Assembly: GCA_965214125.1 (NCBI GenBank)
Contig: CBDCBA010000031.1
Coordinates: forward strand, 124,001 to 188,000
Length of the DNA stretch: 64,000 nucleotides
Direction of reading: 5' to 3'
Source: CBDCBA01 sp965214125
Lineage (GTDB): Bacteria > Planctomycetota > Phycisphaerae > Tepidisphaerales > Tepidisphaeraceae
Part shown: piece after piece, positions 38,736 to 46,346 of the stretch
Position numbering within the stretch: the stretch's first letter is position 1
Layout: each line of letters starts with the position of its first letter
Translations under genes and position numbers: made by a program
The notes under the pieces: generated by a model
The model's input: the letters and a program-made list of their open reading frames with translations, nothing else
Told to the model about the DNA's origin: nothing
The model's database searches: none

Positions 38736-38960
38736 ATGAGCCTTGACGCCAGCCTCAAAGCCGCCAGCGGCCTGTCCCGCCACCGCAACGTGCTCACCAA
38801 GTCCGAGCGCCTCGAGCGCCTCCTGTCCGCCGGCAAGATGCAGAAGGACGACGCCTTCGTCCTGGGCATGCCCAAGACCAGCAATCGCAAGCTGAGCATC
38901 GGCAAGAAGGCCCCCAAGAAGCCCGAGGCCGAAGAGGGCGGCAAGAAGAAAAAGAAGTAG
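38736..38960 (+). CDS. Small basic protein (planctomycete/verrucomicrobial family), 74 aa
   Basis: Very basic short protein. The N-terminus MSLDASLKAASGLSRHRNVL, then TKSERLERL and a FVLGMPKTSNRKL segment, match the pattern of the 'small basic protein' family of Verrucomicrobia, Chlamydiae and Planctomycetes as I remember it (MSLHxSLK-x-x-x-x-L-x-RHRNVL). The C-terminus is a Lys-rich tail ending in five lysines. The family is suspected to bind RNA or the ribosome; this is not shown. ATG 38736 is preceded by CAGGAG at ideal spacing, which argues for strong expression. A bidirectional terminator follows. Confidence 0.85.
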   Translation: MSLDASLKAASGLSRHRNVLTKSERLERLLSAGKMQKDDAFVLGMPKTSNRKLSIGKKAPKKPEAEEGGKKKKK

Positions 38961-38994
38961 GGTTCTCCCCCCTCCCCGCTTCAACCGATCGTCG

Positions 38995-39022
38995 CAAGCC
39001 CCGCGAAACGCCGCGGGGCTTG
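38995..39022. terminator. Bidirectional intrinsic terminator
   Basis: Perfect 11-bp arms (38995-39005 and 39012-39022) with loop AAACGC lie between the small basic protein and the convergent nuclease gene, which ends 3 bp away. The plus side is followed by TCTCATT. Confidence 0.75.
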
Positions 39023-39024
39023 TC

Positions 39025-39795
39025 TCATTCCTGCGCGGGCAGAGTCGCGTCGATGAGGACGGGGAAGTGGTCGGACGGGAACCGCCCGTCGCGCTGCGTC
39101 TGATCGACGGCGTAGCGGACCTCGGACCAGTGCGGCGTGGTCAGGAGCCAGTCGATCCGGCCGCCCGGTTTGCCGCTAAAGCCGTGGAAGGTGCCCTCCC
39201 CCGTGTCGACGCCGGCGTCGCGCAGATCGGGCTTACCGTCGAGCAGCGCCTGGTGCGGCGGGCTGCCGGGCTTGGCGTTGAAGTCGCCCATCACGATGCA
39301 CGGCACGTCGAGGTCTGCGGCGCGGGCGCGGAGCAGTTCGGCCCCCTTCCGTCGGGCGCGCGGGCTGACGTGGTCGAAGTGCGTGTTGAAGACGCAGAAC
39401 TCGCTTTCGCCGACCTTGAAGCGGGCCCACGTGCACATGCGCGGCAGGCTTGTCAGCCACGATCGGCTGCCGGGCACGTCGGGCGCTTCGCTGAGCCAGA
39501 AGTGACAGGCGTCGAGGCGTTCGACCGCGTCGCGGCGGTGAAACAGCGGGACCATCTCGCCATCCTCCCGCCCGTCGCTGCGACCGACGCCGATCCAATC
39601 GTAGTCCGGCAGGTGCTCGGCGAGGAAATCGGCTTGGTGGCGGTGACACTCCTGGAGGCCGATCACGTCGGGCCGGAGCGTGTCGCGGATGAACTCGGCG
39701 ACGAAGGTCTTGCGCTTCTCCCAGCGGTTGCCGAGATCGCTCAGCACCGGCGTGCGGATGTTGAAGCTGGCGAAGCGCAGGCGAGTGTCGTTCAC
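39025..39795 (-). CDS. Endonuclease/exonuclease/phosphatase family protein, 256 aa
   Basis: EEP-fold metal-dependent phosphodiesterase, substrate unknown. Landmarks in order are RFASFNIR (metal-site Asn), DVIGLQECHRHQ (metal-binding Glu), FCVFNTHFDHVS, the catalytic IVMGDFNAKPGS (Asp and Asn), RIDWLLTT, and FPSDHFPVLIDATL (catalytic His near the end). All active-site residues are present. No signal peptide is seen, so it is likely cytoplasmic. Its ATG overlaps the stop of the MOSC gene (ATGA), so translation is coupled. Confidence 0.93.
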   Translation of the reverse strand: MNDTRLRFASFNIRTPVLSDLGNRWEKRKTFVAEFIRDTLRPDVIGLQECHRHQADFLAEHLPDYDWIGVGRSDGREDGEMVPLFHRRDAVERLDACHFWLSEAPDVPGSRSWLTSLPRMCTWARFKVGESEFCVFNTHFDHVSPRARRKGAELLRARAADLDVPCIVMGDFNAKPGSPPHQALLDGKPDLRDAGVDTGEGTFHGFSGKPGGRIDWLLTTPHWSEVRYAVDQTQRDGRFPSDHFPVLIDATLPAQE

Positions 39796-40241
39796 GCCAG
39801 CACTTCAACCGAGTCGCCGGCGCGGATCAAGCCCGGCTCGATGACGTCAGCGCGCAGACCGCCCCGCTTGTGGTAGATCGCCTTCGCGTCGGCGCCGATC
39901 AGCTTGCTCAACCGGCCGCACGGTGGACAGGAGCGATTGCCGCGCAGCACGACCTCGCCGACGCGGAACTTCACGTGAACGAGCGCCAGCAGATCGACGC
40001 CGCTCGTGACGATGTTCCGCCGGTGCTCACCATGATCGGCGGGCGGGTGGACGTGCGCGAGGTCTTCGCTCGCGATGAGCGTGATCGCCCGGCCGTCGGG
40101 TAGGCGGTTGCTGAAGGTGCCGACGCCGCGCTCGTAGCGATCGCCGACGAGGCCGGTTGCGGTGAGTTCCGCGGACTCGACGCGCGTCGGCGGATCGCCG
40201 GCGTCGGTTGCGAGGAAGATGTCGACGACGCGCCCGGCCAC
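39792..40241 (-). CDS. MOSC-domain protein, 149 aa
   Basis: Single MOSC domain (molybdenum-cofactor sulfurase C-terminal), a beta-barrel with a conserved Cys thought to handle sulfur or bind the molybdenum cofactor. Visible features are TGLVGDRYERGVGTFSNR, ITLIASEDLAHVHPP, EHRRNIVTSGVDLLALV, and the Cys pair in RSCPPCGRLSKLIG. Length is typical of stand-alone MOSC proteins. It shares an ATGA junction with the EEP nuclease. The start codon lies 41 bp from the divergent nucleoside transporter start. Confidence 0.9.
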   Translation of the reverse strand: MAGRVVDIFLATDAGDPPTRVESAELTATGLVGDRYERGVGTFSNRLPDGRAITLIASEDLAHVHPPADHGEHRRNIVTSGVDLLALVHVKFRVGEVVLRGNRSCPPCGRLSKLIGADAKAIYHKRGGLRADVIEPGLIRAGDSVEVLA

Positions 40242-40282
40242 GGATCGAGCGTAGCGGGCGGCGTCGCGTTAGGTTTGCGGCC

Positions 40283-41662
40283 ATGTCGGACTGGTCGCTA
40301 CGCCTGCAATCGATGCTGGGGCTCGTCGTCTTCCTCGTGCTCTGCTACGGCATCGGCGTGCTGCGGAAGCGCGGCCGTGTTGCCATCCCGTGGCGCATCG
40401 TGCTCTTCGGCATTGGCCTGCAACTGCTGCTGGCGGTGGCGATCCTGCGGACGCGAGCCGGCTATTGGGCCTTCGAGCGGCTCAACGATGGCGTGAAGAT
40501 TCTCCTGGCCGCCTCGCAGGAAGGAGCCGCCCTGCTCTTCGGCAACATGGCCAAGGCGAACAACGTGCCGGTCGGCCTGCCGCTCGACCCGACAGATCCC
40601 GGCTTCAGCCCGCTCGACGATTCAGGCGGCCTGCTCGGCGGGGTCGGGGCGTTCTTCGCCTTCAACGTGCTGCCGACGATCATCTTCTTCAGCGCGCTCC
40701 TGGCGATCCTGTACTACAGCGGCGTGATGCGGTGGGTCGTCGGCGGCATGGCGTGGGTCATGCGGCGGACGATGGGCACCAGCGGGGCCGAAACCCTCAG
40801 CGCCGCGGCCAATGTCTTTGTCGGGCAGACCGAGGCCCCACTGTTCGTTCGGCCGTTCCTGCCGCGCATGACCCGCAGCGAGCTGCACGCGGTGATGGTC
40901 GGCGGCTTCGCCAACATCGCCAGCGGCGTGTTGGGCGTCTACGCGATCATGCTGGGCAAGGAAGCCTTGGGTGCTGCGGCCATCCCCAACGCCGGCGGGC
41001 ACCTGCTGGCGGCGAGCGTCATCAGCGCCCCGGCCGGGCTGGTCGTCGCGAAGCTGCTCGTCCCGGAGACGGAGACGCCCGAAACGACGGATGTTTCAAG
41101 TGTGAAGGTCGAGCAGACCGATGCCAACCTGCTCGACGCCGCCGTCCGCGGCACGCGCGACGGCCTGCTGCTGGCGGCGAACGTCGGGGCGGTGCTGATC
41201 GTCTTCACCGGGCTGGTCTTCCTCGTCAACGCCGTGCTCGGTTTGCCCAACAGTTGGTCGAACGGCCAGATTCCGGCGATCACGTTGCAGGAGATTCTCG
41301 GCTACGTCTTCTGGCCCGTCGCTTGGCTGTGCGGCGTGGAGGCGAGCCACGCCCGCGAGGTCGGCAGCCTGATCGGCATCAAGACGACGCTGAACGAGTT
41401 CTTCGGCTACCTGCGCATGTCGATCGCGATGAGCGCCGAGGCCGCCGGCGGGCCAACGTACCTGTCGCCGCGGTCGAAGTTGATCGCCCTCTATGCAATT
41501 TGCGGCTTCGCGAACTTCGCCAGCGTTGGCATCCAGATCGGCGGCATCGGCGTGCTTGCCCCCACCCGCCGCGCCGACCTCGCCAAGCTCGGCCTTCTGG
41601 CCATGCTTGGCGGCACAGTCGCGTCGCTGCTCACCGCGTGCGTGGTCGGAATGATCGTGTGA
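40283..41662 (+). CDS. Concentrative nucleoside transporter (CNT/NupC family), 459 aa
   Basis: Inner-membrane cation-coupled nucleoside uptake transporter. The N-terminal helix pair contains PWRIVLFGIGLQLLLAVAILRT. The gate-type sequence FAFNVLPTIIFFSALLAILYY and the substrate/cation site GTSGAETLSAAANVFVGQTEAPLFVRPF are strongly family-like. Later come IASGVLGVYAIML, LLAASVISAPAGLVVAKLL, the second repeat with FFGYLRMSIA, and the C-terminal YAICGFANFASVGIQIGGIG. Some 8-10 helices fit the family. Length is at the upper end of the bacterial range (about 400-430). ATG 40283 starts the first helix. The stop lies 4 bp before palindromic element E2. Confidence 0.94.
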   Translation: MSDWSLRLQSMLGLVVFLVLCYGIGVLRKRGRVAIPWRIVLFGIGLQLLLAVAILRTRAGYWAFERLNDGVKILLAASQEGAALLFGNMAKANNVPVGLPLDPTDPGFSPLDDSGGLLGGVGAFFAFNVLPTIIFFSALLAILYYSGVMRWVVGGMAWVMRRTMGTSGAETLSAAANVFVGQTEAPLFVRPFLPRMTRSELHAVMVGGFANIASGVLGVYAIMLGKEALGAAAIPNAGGHLLAASVISAPAGLVVAKLLVPETETPETTDVSSVKVEQTDANLLDAAVRGTRDGLLLAANVGAVLIVFTGLVFLVNAVLGLPNSWSNGQIPAITLQEILGYVFWPVAWLCGVEASHAREVGSLIGIKTTLNEFFGYLRMSIAMSAEAAGGPTYLSPRSKLIALYAICGFANFASVGIQIGGIGVLAPTRRADLAKLGLLAMLGGTVASLLTACVVGMIV

Positions 41663-41666
41663 GCGG

Positions 41667-41764
41667 GAAGGATGAAGGCAGAAGGATGAAGGATGAACCC
41701 GAGTCAGAGGCCATCGTTCGGCTCTGGTTCAGGTTCATCCTTCATCCTTCTGCCTTCATCCTTT
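41667..41764. repeat. Palindromic element E2, arms of GAAGGAT heptamers
   Basis: Arms 41667-41699 and 41732-41764 are 33 bp and complementary at 32 positions. Each arm is a run of 7-bp words (GAAGGAT, GAAGGCA, GAAGGAT, GAAGGAT, then GAACC). The 32-nt loop holds a further CAGAG/CTCTG stem. The left arm starts 5 bp after the nucleoside transporter stop. The right arm encodes the last residues and the stop codon of the opposing small gene. Confidence 0.9.
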
Positions 41765-42062
41765 TCGCCCTACTTATCCCGCCGTGACGGCCGATGAAGT
41801 TCTCTTCGTCGGCCTCGCGGATGTCGGGATGTCCGGTGAGGCCTATGTCGGTGACGGTGTCGCTGCCTTGGACCTCGCCCGTGTGCTGCGGGACGTGGCG
41901 GCTGAGCTGGTGGTGCGGGTCGGTTTCGACCCCGCCGCGGCCATCGTTGGGTAGGTCGCCGGCCTCGACGCCCTCGGTGCTGGTCGGGCCAATCGGATGC
42001 GAAGATTCGGCCGACGCCTGGGTGTTGCCTTCGCCTGTGTCGTTCTGGTTGGAGGTGCTCAT
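41742..42062 (-). CDS. Small hydrophilic hypothetical protein, 106 aa
   Basis: Ser/Thr/Asp/His-rich, probably disordered: MSTSNQNDTGEGNTQAS, GVEAGDLPNDGRGGVETD, HHQLSRHVPQHTGEVQ, DIREADEENFIGRHGG. No membrane or signal segment is present and no family is recognised. The last seven residues (RMKAEG preceded by K) and the TGA are written by the right arm of palindromic element E2, so the original C-terminus has probably been replaced or extended. The start is divergent from the PilZ gene (42131). Confidence 0.6.
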   Translation of the reverse strand: MSTSNQNDTGEGNTQASAESSHPIGPTSTEGVEAGDLPNDGRGGVETDPHHQLSRHVPQHTGEVQGSDTVTDIGLTGHPDIREADEENFIGRHGGISRAKRMKAEG

Positions 42063-42130
42063 GGGTCCGACAATGGAGCAACCCGCGTGCCCGGCTTGCC
42101 CGAAATGCCGGTGTATCGAATCAACAGGCC

Positions 42131-42493
42131 ATGCCCGCCACCCTCGCACCGTCCGCCGCCGTCGCGGAACTCGAGCCCGAGTTGAAGAACCGCCGCGTTA
42201 CCAAGCGACGGCCGCATGTCGCGAGCGTGCGCGTCGCCTGCCCCACCGCCCGGCCACGCCCGTCGCACCTGCCGGCCGACGCCGACTTCTGCCCCTACGA
42301 CAGCCGCGAGGCGACCAGCGTGAACGTCTCCCGCCACGGCCTTTGCCTGACGATCGACCGCCCGCTGCCGATCGGCGCGTTCCAGGTGGTCGAGCTGTGC
42401 ATCGGCGGGAGCGAGGTGCGCAGCGAAGTCCGGATTACCCGCTGCGAGCCGATCGACGAGGGCACGTACGAGGTGGGAGCGATCTTCTGCTGA
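42131..42493 (+). CDS. PilZ-domain protein, 120 aa
   Basis: Likely cyclic-di-GMP receptor. The N-terminal basic patch KNRRVTKRR could supply the R-x3-R half of the ligand motif, and NVSRHG (in TSVNVSRHGLCLTI) is the [D/N]-x-S-x-x-G half. The distance between them is longer than usual because of an inserted Ala/Arg/Pro stretch, so binding is plausible but not certain. The beta-barrel continues with PIGAFQVVELCIG, VRSEVRITRCE and EVGAIFC. The protein is a stand-alone domain with no output module. ATG 42131 is chosen as the first in frame. Palindromic element E3 follows 19 bp after the stop. Confidence 0.78.
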   Translation: MPATLAPSAAVAELEPELKNRRVTKRRPHVASVRVACPTARPRPSHLPADADFCPYDSREATSVNVSRHGLCLTIDRPLPIGAFQVVELCIGGSEVRSEVRITRCEPIDEGTYEVGAIFC

Positions 42494-42511
42494 ACCGTCG
42501 GATGCAACCCG

Positions 42512-42612
42512 ACGCCGGAGCGGAAGCTCCGGGTTCAGACTTCGGAAGCTCCGGGTTCGGACTTCGGGAGTTCCCGGTGCGGGTTTGGAACCCGGAGCTT
42601 CCGCTCCGGCGT
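42512..42612. repeat. Palindromic element E3 with internal 22-bp tandem units
   Basis: Perfect 25-bp arms (42512-42536 and 42588-42612). From 42521 the element is also a tandem array of 22-bp units: 42521-42542, 42543-42564 (one mismatch) and a diverged 42565-42586, each built on CGGAAGCTCCGGGTTC. It fills most of the 138-bp gap between the PilZ and FAD-oxidoreductase genes. Confidence 0.9.
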
Positions 42613-42631
42613 TCGTGCCTAGAACAAGGGC

Positions 42632-43915
42632 GTGAGCAAGACGGATGCTGATCCAGTCGTGATTGTCGGCGCGGGGCTGGCCGGGCTCTGCTGCGCCCGC
42701 TCCCTCGAAGCCAGCGGCCGCCCTGCCGTGATCTTCGAGGCGGCCGACGACGTGGGCGGGCGCGTGCGGACGGACAAGGTCGACGGTTTCCTGCTCGACC
42801 GCGGCTTCCAGGTCTTCAACGACGCCTACCCCGAGGCGATGGCCGTGCTCGATTACGAGGCCCTCGACCTCAAGCCGTTCGGCCCCGGCGCCCTGACGCG
42901 CGTGACCGGCACCGACACTTGGCAGCCGGTGGTCGACCCGCTCCGCCAACCGTCGCGTGCACTCAAGACGGCCCTCAGCAAGGCGGCGACGCTCGGCGAT
43001 GCGTGGCGGGTGCTTCAACTGCGCAAGCGCGTGTTGAACGCGTCGCCGGAGGAACTGCTTGCCGGGCCGGAGCAGACGACAATCGACCTGCTCCACGGCG
43101 AGGGGTTCAGCGACCGCATCATCGAAAGCTTTTTCCGCCCCTTCTTCGGCGGGGTGTTTCTGGACCGCTCGCTGCAAACGAGCAGCCGGCGGTTCCTGTG
43201 GCTGTTCCGCCTGTTCGCGATTGGCCGGGCCTGCGTGCCGGCGGCGGGAATGGGGAACATCCCGCGGCAGATCTACCGCCGGCTGGAGAAGACGAGCGTT
43301 CGGTTGAAATTGGCCGTGGAGGCGGTCGAACCCGGTGCGGTTCGCCTGGGCGACGGCACGCGGCAGCGGGCGTCGGCCATCGTCGTCGCGACCGAGGAAC
43401 CCGCCGCCCGGCAACTCCTGGGCGATCGCCTGCCGGGCGAGCCGATCAAGTGGAACCAAAGCGTGAGCGTCTACTTCGCCTCGCCCGAACCATTGCGTGA
43501 CGAGAACCTGCTGCTCCTCACCGGCGAGCAGTACGGGCGGTTTGCCCCGATCAACACGATTGCCGACATCACCCGAGCCGCCCCGAGCTATGCGCCTGAT
43601 GGCATGACGCTCTTATCGGTCAGCCTGCTCGGCGAGCGCGGGGTGGACGTGCCGACCGAGCCGGCCGACGTCGACACGGTCGCCCGGCGTGCCCTGCGCG
43701 ACCTCGCGGGCGAGCGGTTCGAAAAGTCGCTGCGGTTCCTGAAGCGCTACGTGATCCCGACGTCGCTGCCCGACCAGTCGCCGACGGCCGAGCCGGACCT
43801 GCCGGTGGAGTTGGGCGAGGGCCTGTTCGTCGCGGGGGACTGGCGGGCAACAGCGAGCATCAACGGGGCGATGGTCAGCGGCCGCCGCGCCGCCGAGGCG
43901 ATCCTGAACGGTTGA
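42632..43915 (+). CDS. FAD-dependent oxidoreductase (amine oxidase/phytoene desaturase-like), 427 aa
   Basis: Flavoprotein with an N-terminal dinucleotide-binding fold: VVIVGAGLAGLCCARSLEASG (GxGxxG), the acidic FEAADDVGGRVRTD, then DGFLLDRGFQVF. The C-terminal flavin-binding signature is ELGEGLFVAGDWRATASINGAMVSGRRAAEAIL. The middle domain (LLHGEGFSDRIIESFFRPFFGGVFLD) is typical of the desaturase/oxidase superfamily. The substrate is unknown. Start GTG 42632 is close behind element E3; AAGGG lies too near the start to be a standard SD. A terminator follows. It is not closely similar to the desaturase-like gene at 63364. Confidence 0.88.
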   Translation: MSKTDADPVVIVGAGLAGLCCARSLEASGRPAVIFEAADDVGGRVRTDKVDGFLLDRGFQVFNDAYPEAMAVLDYEALDLKPFGPGALTRVTGTDTWQPVVDPLRQPSRALKTALSKAATLGDAWRVLQLRKRVLNASPEELLAGPEQTTIDLLHGEGFSDRIIESFFRPFFGGVFLDRSLQTSSRRFLWLFRLFAIGRACVPAAGMGNIPRQIYRRLEKTSVRLKLAVEAVEPGAVRLGDGTRQRASAIVVATEEPAARQLLGDRLPGEPIKWNQSVSVYFASPEPLRDENLLLLTGEQYGRFAPINTIADITRAAPSYAPDGMTLLSVSLLGERGVDVPTEPADVDTVARRALRDLAGERFEKSLRFLKRYVIPTSLPDQSPTAEPDLPVELGEGLFVAGDWRATASINGAMVSGRRAAEAILNG

Positions 43916-43945
43916 AGCAGGCCCAGAGCCGCCCTACCGTCGCGA

Positions 43946-43979
43946 CCCCCTCGGCCTGCCGACCGCGGGGGCACTTTTT
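43946..43979 (+). terminator. Intrinsic terminator after the FAD oxidoreductase
   Basis: CCCCC (43946-43950) pairs with GGGGG (43967-43971) around an inner TCGG-CCTG-CCGA hairpin, followed by CACTTTTTG. It separates the oxidoreductase from the rpsB-tsf operon. Confidence 0.65.
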
Positions 43980-44087
43980 GACGCCGCACAAGCCTTATGC
44001 GGCCGCGCCGGACCAAGACGGTCCGATCGGCACGCGCGACCGCCGGGCTGGCGGGTGCCTTGTCACCCGCTCGCGATAGGAACCTTT

Positions 44088-45107
44088 ATGTCCGACACCA
44101 CAATCGCCCCCGCACCCACTACCGAAACGCCCGCCGCCTCGAACGGAATGCCCATGAAGATGGGCGCTGCCAACCCGTCGGAGCTCGTCAAAAAGCTCAT
44201 CGACGCCGGCATCCACTTCGGCCACCCCGCCTCGCGCTGGAACCCGAAGATGGCCCCGTACATCAAGGGCAAGCGCGGCAACGTCCACATCATCGACGTC
44301 AAGGAGACGCTCAAGGGCCTGCTCCGCGCTAAGAAGCTCGTGCAGAACGCCGTCGCCGAGGGCAAGGACATCCTCTTCGTCGGCACCAAGCGGCAGGCGC
44401 GTGACATCGTCAGCGAGCACGCTGACCGGGCGCACATGCACTACGTGGTCGAGCGCTGGCTCGGCGGGACGCTCACGAACTTCCGCACGATCCGCGCCCG
44501 CCTGAACCGCCTCGACGAGCTCGACAAGCTGTGGGAGACCGGCGAAATCGAGACGTACTCGAAGAAGATGAAGAGCACGCTCGGCCGCGAGCGCGACAAG
44601 ATCAAGACCAACCTCGAGGGCATCCGCAACATGGAGAAGATGCCCGGCGTGATGTTCATCATCGACACCCGCCGCGAGAAGATCGCCGTCAAGGAAGCCA
44701 AGAAGCTCGGCGTCACGACGATCGCGTTGATCGACACCGACAGCGATCCGGACCTCGTCGATCTGCCGATTCCCGGCAACGACGACGCGATGCGGGCGAT
44801 CGAGGTCATCATGGCTGAGCTCGCCGACGCTGCGGCGGAGGGTCGTCAGGGTCGCCCGGCCGACAAGCAGGGCCAGGGCGGCCGGCCGGCGCGGTCGGAC
44901 AAGCCCAAGGGCCGCAGCAGCCGCGCCCGCTTCCGCGCCGACGACCAGGCGCCCGCCCGCTCGATCGCCGCCCCGACGGATGCTCCCAAGCCCGGCGACG
45001 CCCCGGTCGGCGAAGGGTTCATCGCCCCGACTACGCCCGAGCCCCAGACCGAGCCCGTCGGCGCCGAGAGCGCCACCGTCGGCCTGCCGACGGACAAGCT
45101 CAACTGA
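44088..45107 (+). CDS. rpsB: Ribosomal protein S2, 339 aa (extended)
   Basis: 30S subunit protein. The core has all family hallmarks: LIDAGIHFGHPASRWNPKMAPYI, GNVHIIDVKETL, ILFVGTKRQARDIV, ERWLGGTLTNFRTI, MPGVMFIIDTRREKIAVKEAKKLGV and IALIDTDSDPDLVDLPIPGNDDAMRAI. ATG 44088 is preceded by AGGA at a suitable distance. Compared with the usual 240-260 residues, the protein has about 25 extra at the N-terminus and a tail of about 85 residues rich in Arg, Gly, Pro and Asp, likely disordered. It is followed by tsf, the standard order, but the 95-bp gap is filled by palindromic element E4. Confidence 0.97.
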   Translation: MSDTTIAPAPTTETPAASNGMPMKMGAANPSELVKKLIDAGIHFGHPASRWNPKMAPYIKGKRGNVHIIDVKETLKGLLRAKKLVQNAVAEGKDILFVGTKRQARDIVSEHADRAHMHYVVERWLGGTLTNFRTIRARLNRLDELDKLWETGEIETYSKKMKSTLGRERDKIKTNLEGIRNMEKMPGVMFIIDTRREKIAVKEAKKLGVTTIALIDTDSDPDLVDLPIPGNDDAMRAIEVIMAELADAAAEGRQGRPADKQGQGGRPARSDKPKGRSSRARFRADDQAPARSIAAPTDAPKPGDAPVGEGFIAPTTPEPQTEPVGAESATVGLPTDKLN

Positions 45108-45109
45108 TC

Positions 45110-45194
45110 AATGCGGAATGAGGAACGCTGAATGCGGAATGTTCAGATTCTTCATTCCGAATCATTCCTCATTCAGCGTTCCTCATTCAGCATT
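45110..45194. repeat. Palindromic element E4, arms of AATGCGG/AATGAGG heptamers
   Basis: Arms 45110-45141 and 45163-45194 (32 bp) match at 30 positions, with a 21-nt loop. The arm is a series of 7-bp words: AATGCGG, AATGAGG, AACGCTG, AATGCGG, AATG. The element begins 2 bp after the rpsB stop and ends 8 bp before the tsf ATG, occupying the site where a tsf SD would lie. Confidence 0.92.
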
Positions 45195-45202
45195 TAACGA
45201 AC

Positions 45203-46012
45203 ATGGCTATCACCGCCGCACAAGTTAACGATCTCCGCAAGCGCACCGGCCTCGGGATGATGGAGTGCAAGAAGGCGCTCCAGGAGCACGACGGCGACAT
45301 CGACGCCGCCATCGACGCCTTTCGCAAGGCGGGCGTGAAGACGAAGGTCGCCGAGCGCGAGGCCGGCGAGGGCCGCATCGCCGCCTACCTCAACGACGCT
45401 CAAACGCGCGGCGTCGTCGTGGAGGTCCGCTGCAACACCGACTTCACCGCCCGCAACGAGATCGTCCAGGAAGTCCTCGACCTCGCGGCCAACAAGCTGC
45501 TCCAAGACCCCGACGCCAAGCCCGCCGAGGATGGCGACATCAGCGACAAGCTCACCGCCGTCAGCCAGCAAACCGGCGAGAACGTGCAGCTCGGCCGGAC
45601 GATGGTCGTCGAGGGCAAGAAGGTCGGCCGCTTCAACTACACGGTGACGAACAAGGTGACCGCCCTCGTCGCCGTCGATTCCGCGGACGTCGGCGACGAC
45701 GTGCTGAACGACGTGGGCCTGCACTTGGTCGCATTCAAGCCGGTGGCCGTCGCGCTCAAGCGCGAGGGCGTACCGCAGGACGAGGTCAAGAAGGAGAAGG
45801 AGCTCGCCGTCGAGCAGGCCAAGGCGACCGGCAAGCCGCAGGAGATCGCCGAGAAGATCGCCGAGGGCAAGATGAACGCCTTCTATAAGGAGCGCGTTCT
45901 GACCGAGCAGGAGTTCATCAACCCCGACAAGTTCAAGGGCAACGTCGGCGACTACGTAAAGAAGAACGGCGGCACGATCACCGCCTTCGAACGTCTTGAG
46001 GTCGGGCAGTAG
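45203..46012 (+). CDS. tsf: Elongation factor Ts, 269 aa
   Basis: Guanine-nucleotide exchange factor for EF-Tu. The N-terminal UBA-like domain reads VNDLRKRTGLGMMECKKAL, followed by the core with EVRCNTDFTARNE (the TDFVARN motif with Thr in place of Val). The C-terminal part has a coiled-coil-like VKKEKELAVEQAKATGKP and MNAFYKERVLTEQEFI. Length is close to the family norm. No SD is visible upstream because the right arm of E4 ends 8 nt before the ATG, so translation may depend on coupling to rpsB or on an unstructured leader. Confidence 0.97.
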   Translation: MAITAAQVNDLRKRTGLGMMECKKALQEHDGDIDAAIDAFRKAGVKTKVAEREAGEGRIAAYLNDAQTRGVVVEVRCNTDFTARNEIVQEVLDLAANKLLQDPDAKPAEDGDISDKLTAVSQQTGENVQLGRTMVVEGKKVGRFNYTVTNKVTALVAVDSADVGDDVLNDVGLHLVAFKPVAVALKREGVPQDEVKKEKELAVEQAKATGKPQEIAEKIAEGKMNAFYKERVLTEQEFINPDKFKGNVGDYVKKNGGTITAFERLEVGQ

Positions 46013-46048
46013 GCCACGACCCGCGGACGTCTCCGAGTTTCAGCCGCC

Positions 46049-46093
46049 CGCGGGGGCGGGCGCGCCGGATTGCCCGGCACGCCCGCCCCCGCG
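46049..46093. repeat. GC hairpin element E5 (possible terminator) after tsf
   Basis: Arms 46049-46068 and 46074-46093 match at 19 of 20 positions, with a 5-nt loop, followed by AGCATTTCGTTT. Including the preceding AGCCGCC, the left arm has the same sequence style as element E7 at 52337 (AGCCGCCCGCGGG[A/G]GCGGGCG). It therefore belongs to that repeat family while also being placed to terminate the rpsB-tsf transcript. Confidence 0.8.
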
Positions 46094-46124
46094 AGCATTT
46101 CGTTTGGACCCTACGCTTGACCCA

Positions 46125-46346
46125 ATGCCCGACCCGTCCGCCGAGTCCGAACACAGCGTGGGCGAGCCCGAAGGCCGGCCGCGGTCACGCGGGCTGCTGG
46201 CGATCGTGATTGTCATCGCCGTGCTGATCGCAATCGCGGCCTTCGCCATCACCAACCTCGGCGACGTGCCGGAGAACGAGCCGGGCGAGACGACCGGCGC
46301 GGCCACGCCGTCTATCCCGGAGACGCCGCCGAGCGGAACGCCATGA
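46125..46346 (+). CDS. Small single-pass membrane protein, 73 aa
   Basis: A charged N-terminus (MPDPSAESEHSVGEPEGRPRSR) is followed by one strong membrane helix, GLLAIVIVIAVLIAIAAFAI, and a Pro/Thr/Glu-rich tail. The function is unknown. Its stop overlaps the ATG of the hydrolase gene (ATGA), so the two are coupled. The frame is open further upstream, but ATG 46125 is the first after hairpin E5. Confidence 0.65.
   Translation: MPDPSAESEHSVGEPEGRPRSRGLLAIVIVIAVLIAIAAFAITNLGDVPENEPGETTGAATPSIPETPPSGTP

Noticed and set aside
43980..44087. Riboswitch or S2-type autoregulatory leader ahead of rpsB
   Set aside because: Only about 100 nt are available and no conserved S2 leader pseudoknot could be recognised by eye; only the upstream terminator is supported.
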